NCBI RefSeq assembly: GCF_027244095.1
Contig: NC_069662.1
Coordinates: forward strand, 54,150,001-54,214,000
Direction of reading: 5' to 3'
Origin: Hemicordylus capensis
Taxonomy: Eukaryota > Chordata > Lepidosauria > Squamata > Cordylidae
Length of the DNA: 64,000 bases
The notes below the pieces were generated by a model, which was given only the letters and a program-made list of their open reading frames with translations, had not been told where the DNA came from and ran no database searches. Position numbers and translations under genes: made by a program. Every line of letters starts with the position of its first letter. The first letter of the stretch is position 1. Below, one piece after another: positions 57,030 through 64,000 of the stretch.

Positions 57030-58215
57030 AGTGGGGGAGCTTGATGCTGTTTTAACAGGACTTCCGTCGCGGAACCCATTCGGGACACTTCAGGGTCTCT
57101 CTTGAACGCCCCGTTGAGGGCCATGCACTGACTGAGCCTGGCCTGGCTCACTGGCCGCAGAGATCTGCCATGGGGAAAGCTGGAGGGCCGGGCGGCCCTC
57201 TTTTCCGAGCGGCGAGAAGCTCCAGCAGGTGCAGCGCCGAGATACCCGCTGAAGCTTCTCGCTGCCCTGGGAAGAGGGCGCCTCATCGTAACCCTGGATC
57301 GTCCACGGCAAGCTTCCAGGCAACGGCCGGAGGAGACACTGGGGGAAACGGTGGCCGTGCCACAAGCAGGCGAGGCGGCCTCACGTGAACGGAACGGGAG
57401 TAAAGCGACCAGAGCCCGCAGCAGTTGGCCCCGCCAGAGCTCAAAACCGTTAAGCGTTGGCTTCCGTTGGCTAGAACGCTTCGCTCGCTCCGAGTCAGGG
57501 ACTGGTCCGCGGCGGCGGCAGCAGTAGCCTTAGCAGCAGGTGCCTTGTCCGGTCTCCGCTGCTGCTCCAGCGTACTTCAGCCTTGACGGAGTCTGGAGAG
57601 GCGCGGGAAAAGCCCCCCGCGTGCGCCCACCCGCCTGCCTGCCAGTGTGCGCTCCTGCCGGGCGCCTCTGGCCTGGGAGGAGCAGCAGCTGTCTTGAGTC
57701 GTCCTCCTCTTCTTCCTGATTGGTGCGTGGCGAGGCTGCTTCCCCCGAAAGCCAAAGCAGGGCGAAGGAGCACTTTCCCCGCCCACCGGGGCGGCACTGA
57801 CTCTGCGACTCGGCTGCTCTTTGGCAGGACTCTCCTCCTTTGCCCGGCGAGAGAGGGAGGAGGGAGTCTCGCCATGCCTGCCTGCCTGCCTGGTGCTGCT
57901 GCTGGGGGTCTCAGCCTCCTTTCTTCCCCTCCCTCGCCGGTGTCGACCTGGGGGCGGGGGCGAAGCGGTGATGGTGGTGGTGGCGGGGACGGAGGGCAGT
58001 TTGTGTGGCGGCGCCCAACCTGAGCGGAGCACGAGCGTCGCCTGCGTGTGCTGCCTGCCTGGGACGGGACGGGACGGGAGTGCCTCATGCCGAGGAGGGC
58101 CTGGCTGGCAGCATCCCGCGGCCGCGTCGTCCTCCTGCCTCTGGCGCCTCCTGTCCCGGTTTGGGCGACTCGTTCGAGGGCCACGAAGTCTGCTGTTGGG
58201 CGCAACAAATGGGAG
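57030..58215. promoter_or_regulatory. CpG island upstream of TOPORS copy A
   Basis: GC-rich with many CG pairs (for example gccgcggcggcggcagcag-like stretches near 57510 and gggacgggacgggacggg at 58061-58078), unlike anything else in the window. It ends just before the TOPORS intron block and is likely to contain the promoter and first exon of that gene. I could not place the exon. Long open frames on both strands here are GC artefacts. Retained CG pairs suggest it is still unmethylated in the germ line, or became so only recently. It is absent from copy B. Confidence 0.75.
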
Positions 58216-58852
58216 ATACAAAACCCAAAATCTTTGTTTCATTTCAAACTGCAGCTGAAGGCAAACCTAAAACTGATTAGTTCTGGTCTCACTTCAAGCA
58301 AAAGCAGAGCAGTCTCTCGTTGGCATTTTTAAGCTGTGGAGATTAGAAATGTCTGTTTGAAACAGTGCACTATTATGTCTTCTATAAAGCACACTTCCAT
58401 ATTGCCTTTCAGTTTTAAAAACCATTCCAGTAAAAATAAAATTCCATTGAAACCTTGTATTTATTTGAACAGAAACAAGCACATTGTGTATGCTTTATAT
58501 TCTCTTAATCAAATATTCAAATGTTCTCCTAACCAAATGCAAATACTTGCAGCTTTTAGGAATTTTAGATATTATATACAGCAGAGGTTTTTTGTTTGTT
58601 TTCTAAAGTTACTAATGCTTACTAAATATATAAGTCAAACAAACCTAATTTCATCACAATCTATTTAGGGTTTTGGAAAATGTCGTAAAGCACTTTCCAG
58701 AAGGATTTCCCATTCTTATTTGAACTGTAAAACACATCATTGATTCAAAGTCTACCTCTATAGAAAAGCTAACTTAGCACTGGTTTTGATCAGCAGGTGT
58801 TTTATCAAGTGCACACTGATGTTTCTCTCTTTATTTACAGAATATTTGCAGA

Positions 58853-59179
58853 ATGGCATCGGAGACAGATGACTCATCAGCCAGGTCTAGCCCAAACAGG
58901 CTGCATCAGCCAACATCAGCTGATGCATCTCCAGACTCCACGTGTCCAATCTGCTTGGACCAGTTTGAAGATGTGGCTTCCTTAGACAGTTGTCGCCATA
59001 GATTTTGCTTTCGATGTGTGCAGGAGTGGTCCAACACCAAAGCAGAATGTCCACTCTGCAAACAGTATTTTCAGACAATCCTGCACAGTCTGAGTGCTGA
59101 AGATTACTATGAGGAATATATAGTAAGGCCTTCAGGTGATGATGCTTATTTTCTTCCTCATGGGAGGCGATTCTATTAG
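58853..59179 (+). pseudogene. TOPORS: TOPORS copy A, RING-finger frame
   Basis: 108 codons from the ATG 12 bp into the exon. The RING reads CPICLDQFEDVASLDSCRHR and then FCFRCVQEWSNTKAECPLCK, with all eight metal ligands (C3HC4). It matches human TOPORS, including FCFRCVQEWS and KAECPLCKQ. The frame closes at TAG right after GRRFY, where human has an arginine in RRFRYRTTL. A truncated RING-only peptide could in principle be made, but without the DNA-, p53- and SUMO-binding parts. Confidence 0.9.
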
Positions 59180-60754
59180 GAGACTACACTGAGGGAACCT
59201 TCCTCATCTAGAACTTTTAGGACAGCGTTTCCTCCGGATGAAGAGGTATTGTTTGAAGGGCTGTTGAGCCAGCCAGCCAGGCTTAGAGATTCAGAGATGC
59301 ATCCGATAATCAGATGCCTTGTGTCAAGGCACCAGTCTGGCGTGGAACGCCTATCTCTTAGAAGGATTCTACAACAGGGTATAATTAACTACCGAAGAGC
59401 TCTATATCGCTCTGGTATCCGAGTTAGAAGCAATCCAGGTGAAGGACCCTATAGAGTTATCTCAGCTGGATATTTCCGCAGCAATCCTGCCAGGCTTTGC
59501 AGGCTAATCCCGTGGGTAAAGCGTGAACTTAGTGTTTTGTATGGTGCTCGTGAATCGCTAGTCGCTACTGTAACTCATGCTATCATGAGCAATGTAGCTA
59601 GAATTGAAATGGAGAGCCAGGCATTCGCTGAATATTTAAAACCTTTCTTGTTGCATTGCACAGAACACTTTATCCACGAATTCATCAGCTTTGCCAGTGG
59701 CCCTTGTGATATAGATTCATATGATAAGCATGCAAATTATGATTGTCCTGCTCCTTCATATGAAGAAAGAAGACCACCTGAACCCTCCATTATTACGATC
59801 TCTCCAAATGAGGCAGATTCCCAACAACTAGATCGTAATGCTTTCACAGTTGGTATTGGTCAGGCACCTTGGGATGATAAAACATCAGGCCCTTCTTACT
59901 CCAGGTCAGAGCAGGTTTGTGCTACTATATCTGCTGCTTTGGACACTTTGGAAAGCTCTGATGAAGAGCACTTTGAAAACACAATTGAGCCTCCAAGAAA
60001 GTTACCGGCAAGCGCGAAGACCAATGCTGTCAGTGGCCATTCCTCTCACAACTGTGTTAGTGTTGGCAACGTGAAACCAGTAGCAGAGAGAACTCCTGGA
60101 CCTTTTGAGTTATCTTCATACTCTGAGGCATCAGCTGAGGGGGGAAAAAGTGAAGAAATGACGCAAGTACAGCCCATCCAGTGTCATCATTTTAGCAATA
60201 CCAAGGCTAGTGGATCCACATCAGAATTCTCTGTAGGGTCCAGGGCTGATAGATACAGTTATAAGTCACTCTCAAATAAATTGAAACCCAAAGGGAGAGA
60301 ACAGGACCACACTTTGTCAAAAAGTTCACCTACAAAAAGAGATAATGATGATGATGGGTACAGATTATCTAGAAAAAGGAAATCTGATGTGCAAGATTCT
60401 CACAGTAGAGAGAGGCATGGCCTGAAAAGAAAGAGAACGCATCATAACCGGGAAAAGCAAAAAAGGAAGAAGGATTGCAGCAGACACAAACATAGGAAGG
60501 ACAAAAAGAAGTCAAGAACCAGAGATAAGAGTCTGTCTCGAAAAAGTCAAACACACTCTCCAAGTAGTGAGAGTGTTATGTCTAGAGATCAAAGCAGATC
60601 AAGAGCCCACAGTGAAACTGAGATTCAACACAAAAAGGGGAAGAAAAGGTCGAGAAGCCCAACTGTGGAGGATCTTTCTGAAGGAAAAGCCACCGATGCA
60701 AGACACCACAAAAAGAAGAGGAAAAGGGAGAGAGAAACAAAAAAAGCCACATAG
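59180..60754 (+). pseudogene. TOPORS: TOPORS copy A, remaining body in the same frame
   Basis: After the TAG the same frame stays open for about 524 codons. Conserved blocks include INYRRALYRSGIRVRSN, LCRLIPWVKRELSVLYGA, ESQAFAEYLKPFLLH and TEHFIHEFISFASGP, then HANYDCPAPSYEERR and the SIM-like ITISPNEA, and DTLESSDEEHFENT. The C-terminal part is basic and SR-rich (RTRDKSLSRKSQTHS) and ends KKRKRERETKKAT at a TAG. The next register continues as SPVVTTIDSDSGKD, matching human SPVVITIDSDSDKD. Such a long frame with one stop implies late loss or lasting constraint. Confidence 0.88.
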
Positions 60755-60840
60755 GCAGCCCTCCATTTTTCTCTCCAGTTGTAACTACAATAGACAGTGA
60801 CAGTGGCAAAGACACTAAAATCCAAGACAGTATTGAGTGT

Positions 60841-60907
60841 GATAGTATATAGTATATAGTATAGTATATAGTATAGTATAGTATAGTGATAGTATATAGT
60901 ATATATA
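60841..60907. repeat. TATAG-type microsatellite replacing the TOPORS C-terminus
   Basis: Irregular repeats of gtatatagtatag begin exactly where the coding similarity ends (ECDS) and stop where the 3' UTR similarity to copy B begins. Confidence 0.9.
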
Positions 60908-61345
60908 TGAACAAGCCATAATGGAGTAAATTAGTCCTTACAAACTTGAGACCCATTGCCTTTAGTGTAACCGGAAAGTAGACCAATTTGTAAATAAATG
61001 GGTTTTGTTTATTAATTATTGGAATAGTAATGTTAGCAGTCAGATCCACATTTATATAACATGTTGTACTCCATGATTTAAAGTATGTTTTCTTTCTTTT
61101 TTCTTCTGAAGATGTATGAGATCCTTTTTATTGTGTGAATTTTGTAAATATTGTTACTATGAAATTATAGATATTTTTAAAATATATAAAATATATTTGA
61201 AATAAATGGAGAATTCAATTTTAAAAAAACAGCAGCATTTTGAATTGGACTCTGAAACAAATTGATGTCCCAGAACTTGGTGCAAGATGTCCTCTCCGGC
61301 TTACACCTGTTGACAAGCGGCAGTGACATTCTGTACCATCCGAAG
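60905..61345 (+). pseudogene. TOPORS: TOPORS copy A, 3' end
   Basis: Matches the reverse complement of 47850-48305 along its length. An AATAAA occurs within aaataaatggagaattcaat near 61200. It ends with the shared ttgacaagcggcagtgacat. Confidence 0.85.
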
Positions 61346-62285
61346 TTATTATTGTTATTCAGTTAAGGGGGGGGGGACACCTTTATTTTTACAAGGATAG
61401 TTATGCGTGTGGCAACTCCAACTGAACTCCAGAAAGGGAGGAAATTCTATGGCCGATGATGTTCACGCCATGAGGCCATGAGATCTGATATTCAGTCCGA
61501 GATATTGTATTAGTCTACAAAGATATAACCAAGGAAGCATAATTTGGCTAGGTGTTCCGTGTGAAGGATTAAATGTTAAAAAGTTAACATATCTCTCCTT
61601 GTTCTCCACGAGGGCATGGCCATTACCACAGCAAAAGAGATAAGGGATTTGTGTGTCATCCAAGTCAAAGGAAAAAAACAACTTAAGATACAGACGTACA
61701 CAAAGTTAATTTTTCTTAACAAAAGCTTCCAGTTACAGCAGTCAGCAGAATAGGTGAAACTGCTTTTTGAGCTAGGTGAAGGTGACCTGGTCCCAGGAAC
61801 ACATGCAGGTCTCTTAAGAAAACATGGAAACCCCTTAATATTATGGATTTCACTAGAATTCAATCCAGATTATGTACCAAAGCTGTGTAGTTTGTGAAAC
61901 TCTCATCCAGAGTTATGATTTTTACACACAAGCAGAACTTCCTACTTCTGAGTAGTCCCATTGGTTACATAGGATGACCCCAAACATTTTCAGGTCACAG
62001 AACCCAAAATATTTTTGGGAACATTTCACTCCAGGGAAGGCAGTGGTGACCTCAACATCCCAAGCATGGTGCCCTGTGTGACTGCATGACTCACTGAGAA
62101 CGTGAGTTGTTAGCAAAAGAAAAATGAACACTTCAGACCCCACACGGAGGATCCATAATTCAGCAGCTCAATTCTCCACATCTCAGCTGAAAGGACACTC
62201 TCTGACTGACATAAAGGTAGTCTGGGAGCTGGGAAAGTGCTTCTACAGGCCAGTCATAACATCTTTTGCTTGCTTTCATGACAGG
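61346..62285. other. Unassigned sequence
   Basis: A G run at about 61367-61376 and otherwise ordinary AT-rich sequence. No gene or repeat recognised. Confidence 0.45.
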
Positions 62286-62289
62286 ACAA

Positions 62290-62600
62290 ACTTCCTGGGT
62301 GCATACAATACCGTGCGGCCCCTTTGGCAGTTAAAGAGCAATTGAGAGTCTCTCTCGGCCGCGCGGCCCCTTCAGGAGCTAAAAGACCGGCTCTGCCCTG
62401 TAGGGAAGAGCCGCTCCTGGGCTGTGCTGCAAAAGCAGTGCCAGCCTTCGTTTAACTGCCAAAAGAGCCGTGCGGCCCCTTTGGCAGTTAAACAGCAACT
62501 GAGAGTCTCGGCCAGACCACGCCCCTGCATCTGAGGTCAGACATGGGGGCGTGGCTAGGCCGCCAGTGGTCCTGCTACGCCACTGCTGCAGTTCTAAACT
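62290..62600. repeat. GC-rich repeat with a 158-bp direct duplication
   Basis: The segment cgtgcggcccctttggcagt to tgagagtctc at about 62312-62360 recurs at about 62470-62505. Neighbouring words such as gggggcgtggctaggccgcc suggest a GC-rich MITE or satellite. No coding content. Confidence 0.65.
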
Positions 62601-62954
62601 GGTTTTCCTGGTTTCTCCTTGCAAAGCTTATCTGCTCAAACAGCTCTAGCATCAAGCTAACAAAATGGCTTCAAGACAGTCAAGCAAGTGAAACGATTTC
62701 CACACGAAGTCCAGATTTCTCTAATGGTTGCCAGCTTGGCAATCATTCTTCTCTCCTGTCATGTGGCTTTGTCATCAAATCTCAAATTACTTGTGATGTC
62801 CTCAGATCAACTCACCTGCCTCATGACACAGGAGGGCCCCAAATACATTGTCCACAGTCCCTGCAGCGCTTCGGGATTGGCATGAAACACACCACCAGGA
62901 CTACCAAGCCAAAATACACTTTCAGTTCTGTAAGTGCAAAGTGTTTCCATCAGA

Positions 62955-63110
62955 ACATAGGAAGCTGCTGCCTACTGAGTCAGACCATAGGTCCATATAG
63001 AGCAGCATTGTCGACTCTGATCGGCAGTAGCTCTCCAGGACTTCAGGCAGTATTTGGATTCCTCTCTCAGGGTTCATGATGATTCTCTCCCCCCACCCCC
63101 TCAGATTGCA
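62955..63110 (-). mobile_element. Tail fragment of a 5S-type SINE, reverse
   Basis: Begins agaacataggaagctgctgc and ctgagtcagaccataggtcc, the reverse complement of the SINE tail at 48900-48998, and then diverges. Confidence 0.7.
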
Positions 63111-63554
63111 GGGGAGGGAGTTGCTTCACTTACTGCCTCCTCCTGGACTAAATTTTGCTTCATCTACTGGACTAAACTTCTCTTGGTCTGGCCTCTCACT
63201 GCAGGGCTCAGACCTCACTTCACCACTATGCAGTAGGCGAGTGATAGACTGGTTGTAGACCACCTCTTGCCATTCCTGCTTGTCATGTAAACCATTATCT
63301 TGAGACCTTCACTGGCAGGTAATTGAGATTCCGCAAATTGTTCAGTACCACACATCTCACTTCTACCTCTTCTTGCTCGCTCCACCTGGAACCAAGCTCC
63401 AAACCCTCCAGTCCAGGGCCTCTGCACTCCTGCAAATCCTCTTTAGTCTATTCTGGGTGGGGTGGTCACTGCTGGCTGAGGTGGTCACTGCTGGCTGAGT
63501 GTGATTATGACCTGTGCTGGGTGCTTTGGTGGGGGGTGGGGGGGGGAGTGGGGA

Positions 63555-63700
63555 AAGAAATATGTGGGATGGGAATATGTTGTGTTGAAATGTTTCTGCT
63601 ACTGCATATTTGCATACATATACCTGCTTTATATTCTTACATTCTTGTGAGTTCAGTTGCTGTTTGTGCCCTCAGGAACCCACGTGTTAAAAATGCTGTG
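63555..63700 (+). repeat. Dispersed repeat, partial copy
   Basis: Matches 56660-56795 (tatgtgggatgggaatatg, tgcatatttgca, gagttcagttgctgtttgtg, aacccacgtgttaa) at about 85 percent. Confidence 0.8.
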
Positions 63701-63714
63701 TTTGTCACAATGTA

Positions 63715-64000
63715 TGTATTGAACACATAATTTATACCACCCAAAACTCAAGTTCTCTGGGCAGTTTACAAGACAATAAAAACAACCAATAAAAAGATCA
63801 ACACATTTCAACAATTAAAATTTAAAACGTTAAAACTATTAAAACACAATTAAAACAAAAACAACATCTAATTAAAAGCCTGGGTAAACAAATGCGTCTT
63901 GACTGCCTTTTGAAAAGTTGTAAAAGATGGGGAGGCTCTTATTTCAGCAGGAAGTGTGTTCCAAAGCCTCGGGGCAGCAATGGAGAAGGCCCGTCCCTGA
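63715..64000 (-). mobile_element. 3' end of an L2/CR1-like LINE, running off the window
   Basis: Reads tataccacccaaaactcaag and ctctgggcagtttaca, then taaaac-type repeats, then the conserved ggaagtgtgttccaaagcct and gcagcaatggagaaggcccg. The last words are a common lizard LINE 3' region in reverse. It is related to 32728-32942 and continues beyond 64000. Confidence 0.75.

Larger units (their letters stand above)
58222..61345 (+). pseudogene. TOPORS: TOPORS copy A: intron end, main coding exon, 3' end; disabled
   Basis: An intron block (58222-58840) ends in an acceptor, tttatttacag. The main exon then carries the RING domain and a long body. Compared with human TOPORS (about 1045 residues) this copy has about 635 codons. 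Damage: a TAG at 59177-59179, loss of a middle SR-rich segment of some 150 residues, a one-base shift near 60740 in an A run, and loss of roughly the last 110 residues, replaced at 60841 by a TA-rich microsatellite. The 3' UTR follows from 60905. Splice structure is kept, so it is a gene copy and not a retrocopy. Copy B lies opposite. Confidence 0.88.

Noticed and set aside
57495-58242. Frames of 145-237 codons in the CpG island
   Set aside because: Open on several registers and both strands because GC-rich DNA has few stops. Composition is Arg/Pro/Gly-biased with no known domain.
58853-60850. TOPORS copy A as a processed retrocopy
   Set aside because: Intron sequence and a splice acceptor precede the coding exon, the intron is shared with copy B, and there is no poly-A tail.

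Overview
The window is vertebrate nuclear DNA, almost certainly from a squamate reptile, most likely a lizard. The evidence is the repeat content: two tRNA-headed SINEs of the Sauria type, several SINEs with a 5S-rRNA-like head, many hAT-type MITEs with 8-bp target duplications, L1-like, L2/CR1-like and two further LINE families, and a DIRS-type element. There is no bacterial-style gene content, and I see no host gene that is clearly intact.

Layout. 1-11.6 kb is a tandem array of a 2.64-kb unit (about 4.4 copies, nearly identical) that enters from beyond the left edge. 11.6-13.5 kb is a GC-rich single-copy flank, a long inverted repeat and older relatives of the array unit. 13.5-18.4 kb is a DIRS-type tyrosine-recombinase retroelement. 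18.4-19.5 kb is an older, simpler form of the array unit. 19.5-29.2 kb is layered mobile elements: an L2/CR1-like 5' part, an L1 nested in another LINE, MITEs and a Sauria SINE. 30.1-44.8 kb on the minus strand holds six exons of ZMAT1, a zinc-finger gene, with good splice sites but several disabling changes. Its 10-kb last intron is packed with a hAT transposase relic, a LINE and MITEs.

47.8-61.3 kb holds the most striking structure. Two damaged copies of TOPORS (RING-finger E3 ligase) lie head to head around a centre near 55.95 kb. The plus copy (58.2-61.3 kb) keeps the RING exon and a long open frame, but has an in-frame stop, an end-of-frame shift, a lost SR-rich segment and no C-terminus. 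The minus copy (53.7-47.8 kb) keeps intron sequence, an apparent C-terminal coding tail and the 3' UTR, but no RING part. It is split by a 2.9-kb insertion with an 8-bp target duplication, and the plus copy shows the matching empty site. A CpG island sits only beside the plus copy. The rest, to 64 kb, is repeats and unassigned sequence.

Together, intron-bearing but broken genes, a recently spread 2.6-kb array, inverted duplication and dense repeats resemble a degenerating sex-limited chromosome (W or Y) or another low-recombination region. That is inference. Read depth in males and females and location of the intact ZMAT1 and TOPORS genes would decide it.
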